Part shown: positions 1 through 9,179 of the stretch, piece by piece | How the letters are laid out: each line of letters begins with the position of its first letter | Position numbering within the stretch: the stretch's first letter is position 1 | From: Novosphingobium chloroacetimidivorans | GTDB lineage: Bacteria > Pseudomonadota > Alphaproteobacteria > Sphingomonadales > Sphingomonadaceae | Length of the DNA stretch: 64,000 nucleotides | Direction: 5' to 3' | NCBI RefSeq assembly: GCF_014204535.1 | Contig: NZ_JACHLR010000009.1 | Coordinates: 124,001-188,000 of the forward strand | Notes under the pieces: model-generated | What the model saw: the letters and a program-made list of their open reading frames with translations, nothing else | What the model was told of the DNA's origin: nothing | The model's database searches: none | Translations under genes and position numbers: made by a program

Positions 1-117
1 GTCGTCCTCGCCCTGGTCGCCGGCAGCATCGCTCTGGGCGCCACCGCTTGCAACACCGTCAAGGGTGCTGGCCGCGACGTCGAGTCGGTTGGCGAGGCTG
101 CCGACAAGGCGATGTAA
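1..117 (+). CDS. Entericidin-like small lipoprotein, 5' end missing
   Basis: Reading frame open from the first base to TAA. The visible 38 residues are a hydrophobic signal segment ending in a lipobox-like ATAC (cysteine 17 of the visible part), then a short glycine- and acid-rich tail (KGAGRDVESVGEAADKAM). This is the pattern of the entericidin A/B family, tiny outer-membrane lipoproteins with amphipathic tails. The true start lies left of the window, so only the N-terminal few residues are missing. Family assignment rests on the lipobox plus the KGxGxD tail; the biological role (toxin/antidote in enterobacteria) is not shown for this organism. Confidence 0.75.
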   Translation, partial: VVLALVAGSIALGATACNTVKGAGRDVESVGEAADKAM

Positions 118-124
118 TCCGCTG

Positions 125-158
125 CGGCGGTCACCGGCTTCGCGCCTGGTGACCGCCG
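125..158 (+). terminator. Hairpin after the entericidin-like gene
   Basis: An 11-bp perfect stem (125-135 with 148-158) with a 12-base loop begins 7 bases after the stop codon. It is followed by a weak T-containing run (ggttt), so it may be a rho-independent terminator. The rest of the gap to 307 holds nothing else recognisable. Confidence 0.45.
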
Positions 159-307
159 GACGGTTTCCATCCAGCCGCTTGATGAGCGGCGTTGGCAAAG
201 CGCCCGCTCGAGCGGGATCAGCTGCGCCGTTTACACTTATCTACGCGCGACAGTGCGACAGATGCCAGGCGCATCGATCCAAGCGTGAAAACGCGCTCCA
301 AACCCGA

Positions 308-1903
308 TCAGCGGTCCCCAATTTCGCTCGGCGAGGGTTGCCCTGACGGCGCTGGCTCTCCCTTCCACACCAGCACCGGCTTTCGCGCCGCCAGTGTCTC
401 GTCGAGGCGACGACGCGGCGCATAGTGCGGTGCCGAGTGCAGGCTCACGTCCCCGGCCTTCGCCCGCTCCGCCAGGCTCCGTAGGGAGGCGATGAAGCGG
501 TCCAGGCCCGCCTTGCTCTCCGTCTCGGTCGGCTCCACCAGCATGGCACCGTGCACCACCAGCGGAAAATAGACCGTCATCGGGTGGAAGCCTTCGTCGA
601 TCAGCCCCTTGGCCACATCCAGCGTGGAGAAGCCCTCCGCAAATCCGCGGTCGCTGAACAATGCCTCGTGCATGCAAGGGCCGCTGTCGCCGAATGGCGC
701 GTGGAGCACGTTCTCCAGGCTGCGCAGGACGTAGTTGGCGTTCAGCACCGCATCCTCCGCCACCTGGCGCAAGCCGTCGGCACCGTGGCTGAGGATATAG
801 GTCAGCGCCCGGGTGAACATGCCCATCTGACCGTGGAACGCGACCATGCGGCCGAAGCTGTTCGGGTGATCCTCGCCCGCGGTCTCTTCCTCGACCAAGT
901 GGATACGCCCCTGCGCGTCGCGGGTGACGAAGGGCAGCGGGGCAAAGGGCGCGAGCGCCTCCGACAGCACCACCGGCCCTGCGCCCGGACCGCCGCCGCC
1001 ATGCGGGGTCGAGAAGGTCTTGTGCAGGTTGATGTGCATGGCATCGACGCCGAGGTCGCCCGGGCGGACCTTGCCGACGACTGCGTTGAAGTTCGCGCCA
1101 TCGCAGTAGACGTAGCCACCGGCGGCATGGACCGCATCGGCGATCGCCTTCATGTCGGGCTCGAACAGACCGCAGGTGTTCGGGTTGGTGATCATCACTC
1201 CCGCCACGTTCGGCCCGAGCTTTGCCTTAAGCGCATCGAGGTCGACGCGGCCTGCGGCGGTGGCCGGAATGCTCTCGACCTTGAAGCCCGCGAAGGCAGC
1301 GGTCGCAGGGTTCGTACCGTGGGCGGATTCGGGCACCAGCACCACGTCGCGAGTTTCGCCGCGCGCGTCGATTGCGGCGCGGATGCAGAGCAGGCCGCAC
1401 AACTCGCCATGGGCTCCGGCCTTGGGCGACATCGCGACCGCAGACATGCCGGTCAGCGTGACCAGCCAGTCGGCCAGTTGCGCAATCACCTCCAGAGCCC
1501 CGGGCACGCTCGCTTGCGGCTGGAGCGGATGGACGTCCGCAAAGCCGGGCAGGCGTGCGACCTTTTCGTTCAAGCGCGGGTTGTGCTTCATCGTGCACGA
1601 GCCGAGCGGGAACGGCCCAAGGTCGATCGCGTAGTTCTGGCGCGACAACCGGGTGTAGTGGCGGACCGTCTCCGGTTCTGTCAGCCCCGGCAGGTCCGGC
1701 GCAGCCTGACGCAGGGGAAGGCCCGCGAGTGGCGCAAGCTCGGGCTCGTCCATGTCGACGCCGCACTTGCCGTGACCACCCAGTTCGAAGCTGAGACATT
1801 CCTCCAGCATCAGCGCGTAATCGCCGCTGACCGTTGCAGGTTTGTCTCTCGTGGCGGCCTCGCCCATGCTCGGGCGCCATCCGGCGGTCTGGGTCGTGGT
1901 CAT
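308..1903 (-). CDS. gcvPB: Glycine dehydrogenase (decarboxylating) subunit 2
   Basis: 531 aa. Second half of the split P-protein of the glycine cleavage system; with GcvPA it decarboxylates glycine using PLP and passes the aminomethyl group to the lipoyl arm of GcvH. The PLP-binding region is clear: SAHGTNPA at about 193-200 and [16 protein letters not shown] around 293-308, with lysine 295 as the expected Schiff-base residue. An ATG at 1903 is chosen because it overlaps the gcvPA stop by 4 bases (ATGA), which implies translational coupling. It is the last gene of the riboswitch-led operon gcvT-gcvH-gcvPA-gcvPB. Length is normal for the family. Confidence 0.97.
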   Translation of the reverse strand: MTTTQTAGWRPSMGEAATRDKPATVSGDYALMLEECLSFELGGHGKCGVDMDEPELAPLAGLPLRQAAPDLPGLTEPETVRHYTRLSRQNYAIDLGPFPLGSCTMKHNPRLNEKVARLPGFADVHPLQPQASVPGALEVIAQLADWLVTLTGMSAVAMSPKAGAHGELCGLLCIRAAIDARGETRDVVLVPESAHGTNPATAAFAGFKVESIPATAAGRVDLDALKAKLGPNVAGVMITNPNTCGLFEPDMKAIADAVHAAGGYVYCDGANFNAVVGKVRPGDLGVDAMHINLHKTFSTPHGGGGPGAGPVVLSEALAPFAPLPFVTRDAQGRIHLVEEETAGEDHPNSFGRMVAFHGQMGMFTRALTYILSHGADGLRQVAEDAVLNANYVLRSLENVLHAPFGDSGPCMHEALFSDRGFAEGFSTLDVAKGLIDEGFHPMTVYFPLVVHGAMLVEPTETESKAGLDRFIASLRSLAERAKAGDVSLHSAPHYAPRRRLDETLAARKPVLVWKGEPAPSGQPSPSEIGDR

Positions 1904-3258
1904 GCCAGCACTCCTGCAAGCTCGGTGGCGAAAGTCTCGATGTCCTCGTCGGTGACGGTTTCGGTCGCGGTGACCAGCAGCCCGTTCGCGAGCTCTGCCG
2001 CCCCGGGATAGAGCCGGCCCAGCGACACGCCGCCCAGCACACCGCGTTCGGCCAGCACCCGCACGGCATCGCGCGCATCGCTCGGCAGCAGCAAGGTCAC
2101 CTCGTTGAAGTATGTCTGGTTGAGCAGCGACACGCCCGGCACTTGCGTCAGCCGTGCCACCAGCGCCTGCGTGCGCGCATGATTGATGCGTGCGAGCTTG
2201 GCCAATCCCTCGCCGCCTAGAAGTGTCATGTGAATGCTGAAAGCCAGCGCACAAAGCCCTGAGTTCGTGCAGATATTGCTCGTCGCCTTCTCACGCCGAA
2301 TGTGCTGCTCGCGGGTCGAGAGCGTGAGCACGAAGCCCCGCTTGCCCTCCGCGTCCACGGTTTCGCCACACAGGCGCCCCGGCATCTGCCGCACGAACTT
2401 CTCACGACATCCGAACAGACCGAGGTAAGGCCCGCCGAACTGGAGGCCGACACCGAGCGACTGTCCTTCGCCCACGACGATGTCGGCTCCGAGATTCCCC
2501 GGCGCCTCGATCAGGCCGAGCGCGACCGGCTCCGTCACGACCGCGATCAGCAGCGCGCCCTTGGCACGCGCCGCTTCGGCGATCCCGGCGAGATCCGGGA
2601 TGCGGCCGAGGATATCGGGATATTGCACCACCACGCAGGATGTCTGCGCATCGATGGCCTCGATCAGCTCAGCGTCGTCCGGCGCTGGCTCGAGACGCGG
2701 CTGGCGTGCATCGATCTCGTCGCGGGTGAACTTGGCCATGGTGCGCACGACTTGCGCGTAGTGCGGGTGGAGCCCGCCCGAGAGCACCGCCTTGCCCCGC
2801 CGCGTGATGCGCCCCGCCATCAGGATCGCTTCCCAGCATGCCGTCGAACCATCGTACATCGAGGCATTGGCGATGTCGGTGCCGAACAGCCGCGCGACCT
2901 GGGTCTGGAACTCGAACAGGACCTGCAGCGTGCCTTGCGCGATCTCCGGCTGGTAGGGCGTGTAGGCGGTCAGGAACTCGCCGCGCTGGATCAGGTGGTC
3001 GACCGAAGCGGGAATGTGGTGGCGATATGCGCCGGCACCCAGGAAGAACGGCGCATTTCCGGCAGTAAGGTTCTGCGCCGCCAGCCGGCTCATGTGCCGC
3101 TCGACCGCGAGCTCGCTGGCATGTGCGGGCAAGCCCTCGACCGGACCCGGAAGCCGCGCCTCGGGCGGTACGTCGGTGAACAGATCGTCGACCGAGGCGG
3201 CGCCGATCGTCGCCAGCATGGCGGTGCGGTCATCGGCGGTCAGGGGCAGATAGCGCAT
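1900..3258 (-). CDS. gcvPA: Glycine dehydrogenase (decarboxylating) subunit 1
   Basis: 452 aa. First half of the two-subunit P-protein; the pair forms the PLP enzyme that releases CO2 from glycine. Starts [11 protein letters not shown], the usual start of the family, with a GGAG-like site upstream (ccggagctctttg). Family landmarks include the N-terminal [13 protein letters not shown] segment and [22 protein letters not shown] near residues 280-305. It follows gcvH after a gap of about 170 bases, nearly all of which is a palindromic repeat element, and overlaps gcvPB by 4 bases. Confidence 0.97.
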   Translation of the reverse strand: MRYLPLTADDRTAMLATIGAASVDDLFTDVPPEARLPGPVEGLPAHASELAVERHMSRLAAQNLTAGNAPFFLGAGAYRHHIPASVDHLIQRGEFLTAYTPYQPEIAQGTLQVLFEFQTQVARLFGTDIANASMYDGSTACWEAILMAGRITRRGKAVLSGGLHPHYAQVVRTMAKFTRDEIDARQPRLEPAPDDAELIEAIDAQTSCVVVQYPDILGRIPDLAGIAEAARAKGALLIAVVTEPVALGLIEAPGNLGADIVVGEGQSLGVGLQFGGPYLGLFGCREKFVRQMPGRLCGETVDAEGKRGFVLTLSTREQHIRREKATSNICTNSGLCALAFSIHMTLLGGEGLAKLARINHARTQALVARLTQVPGVSLLNQTYFNEVTLLLPSDARDAVRVLAERGVLGGVSLGRLYPGAAELANGLLVTATETVTDEDIETFATELAGVLA

Positions 3259-3283
3259 CAAAGAGCTCCGGATTGAAACTTGG

Positions 3284-3420
3284 ATCCTCCCCTGCAAGGG
3301 GAGGGGGACCGCCGCCGCAGGCGGGGGTGGAGGGGTGTCCCGCTATCGTCATCTGCGACGCTGCCGGCTACACCCCTCCGTCAGCGCTGCGCGCTGCCAC
3401 CTCCCCTTGCAGGGGAGGAT
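3284..3420. repeat. Palindromic intergenic repeat inside the gcv operon
   Basis: 137-bp element with near-perfect terminal inverted repeats (atcctcccctgcaagggg at the left, its complement at the right) and a second internal pair (acccctccg / ggaggggtg). It fills the gap between gcvH and gcvPA. It resembles the ctctcc-type repeats at 22784, 35014 and 59765 in layout but has a distinct end sequence. No coding capacity. Confidence 0.75.
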
Positions 3421-3427
3421 CGTGAGG

Positions 3428-3799
3428 TCAAAGCCCCGCGACGAAGTCCTTGTACGCCGCTTCGTCCATCAGCGCCTCGAGCTCGGCCGGATCGCTCAGC
3501 GTCACGCGGAACAGCCAGCCGCCGGTCTCGGCGTCCGAGTTGACCAGTTCGGGTGCATCGGCCAGCGCCGGGTTCGCCTCGGTCACCGTGCCCGACACCG
3601 GGCTGTAGACGTCCGAGGCGGCCTTGACCGAGTCCACGACGGAGACCGAGTCCCCCTTGCCGACGGTGGCGCCCTCGGCCGGCAGTTCGACGAAGGTGAT
3701 GTCACCCAGCTGGCCTTGCGCATAGTCGGTAATGCCGACGGTGCCGACCTCGCCGTTGACTTCGATCCACTCGTGTTCCTGGGTGAAATAGCGGGTCAT
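3428..3799 (-). CDS. gcvH: Glycine cleavage system H protein
   Basis: 123 aa lipoyl carrier that shuttles the aminomethyl intermediate between P, T and L proteins. The lipoylation region reads [18 protein letters not shown], with lysine 59 as the lipoyl-lysine, and the C-terminal GWLFRV motif is present. ATG at 3799 gives the canonical [11 protein letters not shown] start. The gene begins 10 bases after the gcvT stop, so the two are clearly co-transcribed. The gap to the next gene, gcvPA, is occupied by a repeat. Confidence 0.97.
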   Translation of the reverse strand: MTRYFTQEHEWIEVNGEVGTVGITDYAQGQLGDITFVELPAEGATVGKGDSVSVVDSVKAASDVYSPVSGTVTEANPALADAPELVNSDAETGGWLFRVTLSDPAELEALMDEAAYKDFVAGL

Positions 3800-3809
3800 G
3801 ATCAAATCC

Positions 3810-4961
3810 TCAGCGGTAATAACGGTGGGGGACGAATGGCATCGGCACGACGCTGGCGGCGAGGCGCTTGCCGCGCACTTCCACTTCCAGCGAGGCACCC
3901 TCGGCGGCACAAGGCCGCTCGACGTAAGCCATTGCGATGGGGCGTTGCAGCGTGGGCGAGAAGCCGCCCGACGTGACCATGCCGACCTGCTGGCCGGCCG
4001 ACCATACGCTCGCGCCTTCGCGAGCCGCCTGCCGGCCCTCCAGCGCCAGGCCGACACGCACGCTCTGGGTGCCACCGGCCAACAGGTCCAGCACGCGCTC
4101 GGCTCCGGCGAATCCGCCCTCCTCGCGCCGGCGCTTGGACACCGCGAACGTCAGCCCCGCGCTGACCGGATCGGTTTCGGGCGTCAGGTCATGGCCATAG
4201 AGCGGCAGCCCGGCTTCCAGCCGCAGCGAGTCGCGCGCTCCCAGGCCGATCGGCTTTACCTCGGGTTGTTCACACAGCGCATTGGCCAGAGCCTCGATGT
4301 GCTCGCCACGCACCGAAATCTCGAAGCCGTCCTCGCCGGTATAACCGGAACGGCTGATCCACAACGGGCGGCCGTCCCACAGGAAAGCGCCGGCCTGCAT
4401 GAATGTCAGCTCGGCAAGGCAGGGCGTGCCGGGGGCCACTGGCTCCAGGTTCAACCGCGCGAGCGCGTCGGCCGCCTTGGGGCCCTGCAGCGCCAGCAGC
4501 CCATGCTCGTCGAGATGGTTGAGGGTGATCGCATCGGGCAGGTGCTCACGCAAATGGGCGATGTCGTCCCACTTGGTCGCGCCGTTGACGACGACGTAGA
4601 TTTCTTCGCCACGATTGGTGACCATCAGGTCATCCAGCACGCCGCCGTTCTCGTCCAGCAGCAGCGAATAGCGCAGCCGCCCCGGCTTCAAGGCGGTGAT
4701 ATCTCCGGGCAGCAAGGCCTCCAGCGCAGCGGCCGCGCCTTCGCCCGAGACTTCGAGCTGACCCATGTGGCTGACATCGAAGAGGCCGGCGTTCTCGCGC
4801 GTCCAAAGGTGCTCGGCGATGATGCCTTCGTACTGCACCGGCATCCAGTAGCCGGCGAACGCGACCATGCGCCCGCCGCGTTCGCGGTGCCACGGGTCGA
4901 GCGGCAGCAGCTGCGTCTCGATGACGGCATCTTCGTCTTCGTAGGAATCCGGTTCGCTCAA
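3810..4961 (-). CDS. gcvT: Glycine cleavage system T protein (aminomethyltransferase)
   Basis: About 383 aa. Transfers the methylene group from aminomethyl-GcvH to tetrahydrofolate and releases ammonia. N-terminal folate-binding domain signatures are visible: [32 protein letters not shown], and the later [10 protein letters not shown]. No ATG is available. I choose the TTG at 4961 because GGAGAG sits about 7-9 bases upstream; another in-frame TTG at 4994 would lie on the last bases of the riboswitch and lacks such a site. First gene of the operon, directly under the tandem glycine riboswitch. Confidence 0.95.
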   Translation of the reverse strand: MSEPDSYEDEDAVIETQLLPLDPWHRERGGRMVAFAGYWMPVQYEGIIAEHLWTRENAGLFDVSHMGQLEVSGEGAAAALEALLPGDITALKPGRLRYSLLLDENGGVLDDLMVTNRGEEIYVVVNGATKWDDIAHLREHLPDAITLNHLDEHGLLALQGPKAADALARLNLEPVAPGTPCLAELTFMQAGAFLWDGRPLWISRSGYTGEDGFEISVRGEHIEALANALCEQPEVKPIGLGARDSLRLEAGLPLYGHDLTPETDPVSAGLTFAVSKRRREEGGFAGAERVLDLLAGGTQSVRVGLALEGRQAAREGASVWSAGQQVGMVTSGGFSPTLQRPIAMAYVERPCAAEGASLEVEVRGKRLAASVVPMPFVPHRYYR

Positions 4962-4999
4962 GACACGACTCTCCGCACAGCTTCGGCACACCAAACAGG

Positions 5000-5223
5000 T
5001 GCCCCCTCTGTCACGGAAGCCTGAGAGCTTTCCCCCGGTTCCCGGCCGGATCGGCCAGGGTCGGGGTTACACCTTCGGCGGCCCCACCGATGCGACGGGG
5101 CACTTTCCAGAGTCTCGCTATCGACGCTGCGCGGTCCTTTTGCCTGAGAGATTCCGGGGCGGTTGCTCCTTCGGCGCCGGTGCGATCCGCAAGCGAATCG
5201 CGCCGAACTCTCCCGCGCTGTCA
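5000..5223 (-). promoter_or_regulatory. Tandem glycine riboswitch
   Basis: Two glycine aptamers in series on the minus strand, upstream of gcvT. Aptamer I (about 5127-5222) contains GGAGAGTTCGGCGCG, CGCCGAAGGAGCAA, and the conserved CTCTCAGGCAAAAGGACC. Aptamer II (about 5004-5115) contains the matching GGAAAG, CCGCCGAAGGTGTAAC, CTCTCAGGC and GACAGAG pieces. A short linker separates them. Glycine binding normally raises gcv expression. The second aptamer ends about 40 bases before the gcvT start, so control at translation or by a short-range terminator/antiterminator is possible. A TTGACT at 5260-5265 (minus strand) could be the -35 box, but the matching -10 is poor. Confidence 0.95.
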
Positions 5224-5449
5224 GCGATCGAGAGCGACGTTGGGAGAAGCCCTGGCCCAAGTCAACGTGCGCTGGGGTGCAGGCGTGAGTTCATCCACGC
5301 GCATGAGCGCCGCTTTTTTCCTGGCCGCCCTGCTTCTTAACGACGCCTGGGTCACCCATATGTCGGTGCGCTTGGGCCCCGGCTATTCCATCCAAGCAGC
5401 GATTTTCCGCCACTTTGCAATTATCTTACCAGCCGGTATAGAAACCGCG

Positions 5450-5478
5450 TTGACAGCGACTCGCAGCGCTTCTATACC
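5450..5478 (+). promoter_or_regulatory. Strong sigma-70-like promoter
   Basis: TTGACA at 5450-5455, exactly 17 bases, then TATACC at 5473-5478. Predicted start of transcription is near 5485. A small palindrome, CTATAC-n6-GTATAG, overlaps the -10 region (5472-5489) and could be an operator. It points to the hairpin region at 5551-5633 and then to the small gene at 5650. Confidence 0.6.
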
Positions 5479-5484
5479 GTCTAG

Positions 5485-5633
5485 TATAGAAAGAACGCAG
5501 CGCCGTTGCTCACGCGATCCCCGGATCACCTGGCTCGGTGTCACCCACTTCCGGCGCTTCCCCCCAGCGCCGGCGGATGCCTCGGTGCGTGCCTGTGTCC
5601 CCCCATTCGCCGGGGCACGCACCGAGGCCTTTT
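5485..5633 (+). ncRNA. Candidate small RNA with two C-rich hairpin loops
   Basis: Behind the 5450-5478 promoter lie two strong hairpins. The first has stem 5551-5558 / 5566-5573 with loop TCCCCCC. The second is a perfect 15-bp stem, 5579-5593 / 5614-5628, with a 20-base loop that also contains CCCCCC, followed by CTTTT (a rho-independent terminator). C-rich single-stranded loops that can mask Shine-Dalgarno sequences are typical of alphaproteobacterial trans-acting sRNAs. No open reading frame with a ribosome site fits here. It could instead be a structured leader plus attenuator for the gene at 5650, whose ATG is only 17 bases after the T run. It fills most of the 5241-5649 gap. Confidence 0.5.
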
Positions 5634-5649
5634 ACAGGGAGCATGAGAC

Positions 5650-6084
5650 ATGGCCTTCATCGAATTCACAAACGCCGCTCCGGCTGCCCTGCCGATCGCC
5701 CACTCGGCGCTGTTTGCCGTCCCGCGTGGCGCGCCGCGCGTGGCGGAGGTGACGCCAATCATTACACCGGAGCCGCTTTCGACGCTCGAGCGCCGGGTTG
5801 TCCTGCTCGCTCGTGAAGATGGCATGGAAACCCTGCGGCCGCGTCGCAAGCGTTCATGGCTCGCCAGGCTGATGCTCGGCCCGCAAGCGCCCTCGCCGGT
5901 GCTGGCCAACGAGCGCCTGGAGGCGCTGCGCCGCCTCGCCGTGCAGGCATGGCATCATGGCTACACGGTGCCGGCCTCGGCACTGCGCGAGGCCAAGCAG
6001 GCCGGCTTCGACGAAACCCAGATCGGCGCCGTGATCGACATGATTGGCCGCTCGCGCCCTGCGGTGCGGCGCCTGGCCGCCTGA
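5650..6084 (+). CDS. Hypothetical protein (144 aa)
   Basis: 144 aa, ATG preceded by GGGA about 9 bases upstream. I do not recognise the family. The N-terminal third is rich in alanine and proline with no clear signal peptide. The middle carries a basic RPRRKRSW stretch (about 58-65). The C-terminal half looks alpha-helical (NERLEALRRLAVQAWHHGY, then a predicted helix ending in MIGRSRPAVRRLAA). Codon use has the high third-position GC of real genes in this window, which favours a true gene. It stands alone, downstream of the candidate small RNA terminator. Confidence 0.7.
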   Translation: MAFIEFTNAAPAALPIAHSALFAVPRGAPRVAEVTPIITPEPLSTLERRVVLLAREDGMETLRPRRKRSWLARLMLGPQAPSPVLANERLEALRRLAVQAWHHGYTVPASALREAKQAGFDETQIGAVIDMIGRSRPAVRRLAA

Positions 6085-6162
6085 GCAGCGCGTCGGCATC
6101 ATGGGCGTCCGTAGCGGCGCTATGATGCCGGCTTAGCTCCAAGTCCCAAGCACTCCTTCTTG

Positions 6163-6250
6163 GTCATTCCCGCAAAAGCGGGAACCCATCTTCGCGTGAT
6201 CCCGCTTGCGCGAGCTCAGGAGATGGATCGCCGCTTCCACGCGGGATGAC
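6163..6250. repeat. Family A palindromic repeat (gtcattcccgc type)
   Basis: Element with inverted ends gtcattcccgcaaaagcggg and cccgcttccacgcgggatgac, enclosing a second unit with ggagatggat. Related copies occur at 50800-50886 and 54717-54868, and a stub may lie at 47943-47974. It lies between two convergent genes. Confidence 0.75.
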
Positions 6251-6282
6251 GCAGGTCAGGCTCCTTGCCGACCGCGTACTCT

Positions 6283-7386
6283 TCAAGCTTCGAACAGATC
6301 CCGATACTGACGCGGCTGCGAGCGCAAGTATTGCGGCGGCGCCTTCACGCGCGCGCCCAGGTGCGCCGCGGCGTGCCATGGCCAGCGCGGATCGTAGAGC
6401 ACCGTGCGCGCGAGGGCGATCAGGTCCGCATCTTCCGTGGCGACGATCGCCTCGGCCTGTTCGAACTCGGTGATGAGGCCAACCGCCACCACCGGCATCC
6501 CGGTCGCCTGCTTCACGGCTCGAGCGAGCGGCACCTGGTAGTTCGGCCCGACTGGGATCGCCTGACGCGGGTCGAGACCGCCGCTGGAGACGTGAGCCGC
6601 CGCACAGCCACGCCGCTCCACCTCCTGCATCAGCGCGACGGTATCGTCGATCGTCCAGCCGCCCTCGACCCAGTCCGTACCGGAGACACGCACCGTCACC
6701 GGTCGGTCTGCCGGGAAGGCGGCGCGCACCGCGTCGAACACCTCGAGCGTGAAGCGCATGCGGTTCTCCAGGCTGCCGCCGTACTCGTCGGTCCGATGGT
6801 TCGAGAGCGGCGAGAGGAACTGGTGCATGAGGTAGCCATGTGCCGCGTGCAACTGCACGGCGTCGATACCGAGACGTGCCGCACGCCGGGCCGCCTCCGC
6901 AAACGCTTCGACCAGCTCGGCAATCTCGTCGACGCTCAGTTCGCTGGGCGCATGCTCGTGTGCCTCGAACGGCACGGGGGATGGCGCGCGTGTCTGCCAG
7001 CCGTTCGCCTGGTCTGGCGCGATCTGCTTGCCGCCCAGCCACGGCAGATCAGTCGATGCCTTGCGCCCGGCATGGGCAAGCTGGATTGCGATCGGCATGT
7101 CGGAATAACGGCGCACGCTTTCCAGCACCTTGCCCATCGCGGCCTCGGTCGCGTCATCCCACAAGCCGACGTCGGCGTAGGAGATGCGCCCCTCGGGCAC
7201 CACCGCTGTCGCCTCGATCGTCAGCAGTGCCGCACCGGAGAGCGCGAGCTGACCGAGGTGGATCGTGTGCCAGTCCGTCATGCAACCGTCGACCGCCGAG
7301 TACTGGCACATCGGCGCGATGACGATGCGGTTGGCCAGCGGCAAGCCGCCGACGGCAAGCGGCTCGAACAGCTTGGGTGAGGACAC
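6283..7386 (-). CDS. NADH:flavin oxidoreductase, YqjM/old-yellow-enzyme family
   Basis: 367 aa FMN-dependent TIM-barrel ene-reductase. The N-terminal IVIAPMCQYSAVDG places cysteine 27 and tyrosine 29 where YqjM-type (thermophilic-like) old yellow enzymes have their flavin-modulating residues. The substrate-binding pair is in QLHAAHGYLMHQFLSP, and the C-terminal phosphate-binding region is VGLITEFEQAE. Start is GTG at 7386, with AAGGAG six bases upstream; no ATG fits. Such enzymes reduce activated alkenes (enones, nitro compounds) with NAD(P)H; the physiological substrate cannot be read from sequence. Transcribed alone. The 297 bases upstream hold nothing I can identify. Confidence 0.9.
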   Translation of the reverse strand: MSSPKLFEPLAVGGLPLANRIVIAPMCQYSAVDGCMTDWHTIHLGQLALSGAALLTIEATAVVPEGRISYADVGLWDDATEAAMGKVLESVRRYSDMPIAIQLAHAGRKASTDLPWLGGKQIAPDQANGWQTRAPSPVPFEAHEHAPSELSVDEIAELVEAFAEAARRAARLGIDAVQLHAAHGYLMHQFLSPLSNHRTDEYGGSLENRMRFTLEVFDAVRAAFPADRPVTVRVSGTDWVEGGWTIDDTVALMQEVERRGCAAAHVSSGGLDPRQAIPVGPNYQVPLARAVKQATGMPVVAVGLITEFEQAEAIVATEDADLIALARTVLYDPRWPWHAAAHLGARVKAPPQYLRSQPRQYRDLFEA

Positions 7387-7683
7387 AGGGTACTCCTTGT
7401 CAGTAGGGTCTTCGCGGCGGGACCGCCCGGCTGCGTGATCTGGGTGGCGCGGTTTGCGAGGACAAGATGCGCGCACTTGCCCAGATTGCATGCCGTGATG
7501 CGCGGCACGCAGGCGCGTGCAGGGATCGTGTCGCAAACGGCTTGCGCAGCCTGGACCCTGCCGGCCTCGCACGGGATCGGCGCGGGGCTGCGAGCCCTCA
7601 CATGACCTCACGACGACAGGATCCTTCGGAAGTCCGGACCGCCGTGATTCCGTCAGCGGCCGCGACGCTTCATCCTCGGCCGC

Positions 7684-8172
7684 CTACGCCTGGATCGACA
7701 TCCCCCGCAGCGCAGCATCGAACGACGCCGCATCGTCGAACCGCACCGCGATCCGGCGTGTGCCTCTGCGGTCGGCCATGGGCGCGCGAAGCTCGATCAG
7801 TCGATTTGGATGCGCCATCGGCACCAGGTTGCGCGTGCCGGGAGCCTTTAGCAGCTCCGCCGACACATCGGCGCGCACATCGGCAATCATGTCGAGCGGA
7901 ATGTCGATAGACCGCACAGACCCCATGTGCAGGCGCAGATGGTCGCTAAGCAGCTCGTGCGGCAAACGCTTCCAGCTGGTCACCCAGCGGATCAGCCACA
8001 CCATGGAAAGCAGAGTCAGGACGCTCATGGCCCAGGCCGCACGGTGCGACCAGAGCGAGAGCAGCAGGTGCACGCCGACCAGCTCGCAGCCGGCCAGCAT
8101 GACCATGGCCCAGAGCATCGGCACGACCCCGCGATGGTTCGCGAACTTCGTGACCGTACCCTGGGCCATCAT
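7684..8172 (-). CDS. Hypothetical two-helix membrane protein
   Basis: 162 aa. Two hydrophobic helices near residues 17-37 and 42-62 are followed by a soluble C-terminal domain of about 95 residues, rich in beta-strand-like segments (SVRSIDIPLDMIADVRADV, RLIELRAPMADR, RRIAVRFDD). The layout resembles bacterial PH-domain-like membrane proteins, but no diagnostic motif is present. Two adjacent ATGs (8172, 8169) can serve as start. It begins 8 bases after the fda stop, so it is probably co-transcribed with the aldolase, although a functional link is not evident. Confidence 0.75.
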   Translation of the reverse strand: MMAQGTVTKFANHRGVVPMLWAMVMLAGCELVGVHLLLSLWSHRAAWAMSVLTLLSMVWLIRWVTSWKRLPHELLSDHLRLHMGSVRSIDIPLDMIADVRADVSAELLKAPGTRNLVPMAHPNRLIELRAPMADRRGTRRIAVRFDDAASFDAALRGMSIQA

Positions 8173-8179
8173 TGGGCCA

Positions 8180-9091
8180 TCACGCGGCGGCAGTCGCCTC
8201 GATCTTCTGGGTCGAACCCTTGTAGATCTCGTCGATCGCCTGCCCAAGCGACTTGTCGAACTCGGCATCCGTCATCTGGAAACGCAGGTCCTGCAGCAGC
8301 GCGCGGCTGAAGCTGGCGATGATGCCCTTGTTCTTCGACAGCTCGACGCAGGCTTCGGGACGCTCGTAGCCGCCCGACAGCGCGACGACGCGCAGGACCT
8401 TGGGGTGCTCGACCAGCGGGTCGAACGTGCCCGGCTTCACCGGCAGCGAAAGCTTGAGCATGACCTGCACGCCCTCGGGCAGGGTGTCGAGGTTCTTCAG
8501 GATCTCGGCGAGCAGGATCTCGTCGCACTGCGCGCGGGTCTCGCTCTTGATGTTGATCTCGGGCTCCAGCATCGGCATCATGCCATGGCTGAGCACCTGA
8601 TTGCCGATCTCGAACTGCTGCTTGACGATCGCGGCGATGCCTTCCTGGTTCGCCGAGTTGATCACCGAGCGCTCCTTGGTGCCATATACGCCCAGCGCCT
8701 TCGACCGCTCCAGCAGGGCATCGAGCTCTGGCATGGGCTTCATCAGCTGGACGCCGTTCGCCTCGTCCTCCAGGCCCTTGTCGATCTTGATGAAGGGGAC
8801 GACGCCCTTGGCGATCAGCGCCTGAGGGGTCGGTACGCCGCCGACCTGACCGTCCATGGTCCGCTCGAACAGGATCGCGCCGATCACCTTCTCGCCGGTG
8901 AACGCGGGCGAGGAAATGATGCGGCTGCGCATGTCGTGGATCAGGCCGTACATGCCGGCCTCGTCGCTCCATGCACCCTCTTCGATGCCGTAGCCCTTCA
9001 AGGCCTTGGGCGTCGAACCGCCGCTCTGGTCAAGTGCGGCGATGAAACCTTTGCCTGCGGCCATCTTGGCAGTCATGTCGGCGGTCTGCAT
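8180..9091 (-). CDS. fda: Class I fructose-bisphosphate aldolase
   Basis: 303 aa. Cleaves fructose-1,6-bisphosphate to glyceraldehyde-3-phosphate and dihydroxyacetone phosphate through a Schiff base. The class I bacterial signature ALDQSGGSTPKAL is at 19-31, LEPEI at 175-179, and the expected Schiff-base lysine is K213 in VMLKLSLP. ATG at 9091 with a GGGGAA-type site upstream. It lies just downstream of the acyltransferase and within 1.5 kb of pgk, gap and tkt on the same strand, a common sphingomonad arrangement for central carbon genes. Confidence 0.96.
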   Translation of the reverse strand: MQTADMTAKMAAGKGFIAALDQSGGSTPKALKGYGIEEGAWSDEAGMYGLIHDMRSRIISSPAFTGEKVIGAILFERTMDGQVGGVPTPQALIAKGVVPFIKIDKGLEDEANGVQLMKPMPELDALLERSKALGVYGTKERSVINSANQEGIAAIVKQQFEIGNQVLSHGMMPMLEPEINIKSETRAQCDEILLAEILKNLDTLPEGVQVMLKLSLPVKPGTFDPLVEHPKVLRVVALSGGYERPEACVELSKNKGIIASFSRALLQDLRFQMTDAEFDKSLGQAIDEIYKGSTQKIEATAAA

Positions 9092-9179
9092 GGTGTTCCC
9101 CTGTTAATTCGCGAACGGATGTCTTCGTCTATATGGAGGCCGTGTTTTTCGCAACTGCGGCATCGTTGTAGTTGGATGT

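Noticed and set aside
5383..5622. 79-codon minus-strand frame across the small RNA region.
   Set aside because: No ribosome site or family; it overlaps the promoter and hairpins that explain the region better.
7387..7683. Possible gene in the 297-base gap upstream of the old-yellow-enzyme homologue.
   Set aside because: Frames here are shadows with poor codon use and no ribosome site; no hairpin or repeat was seen.
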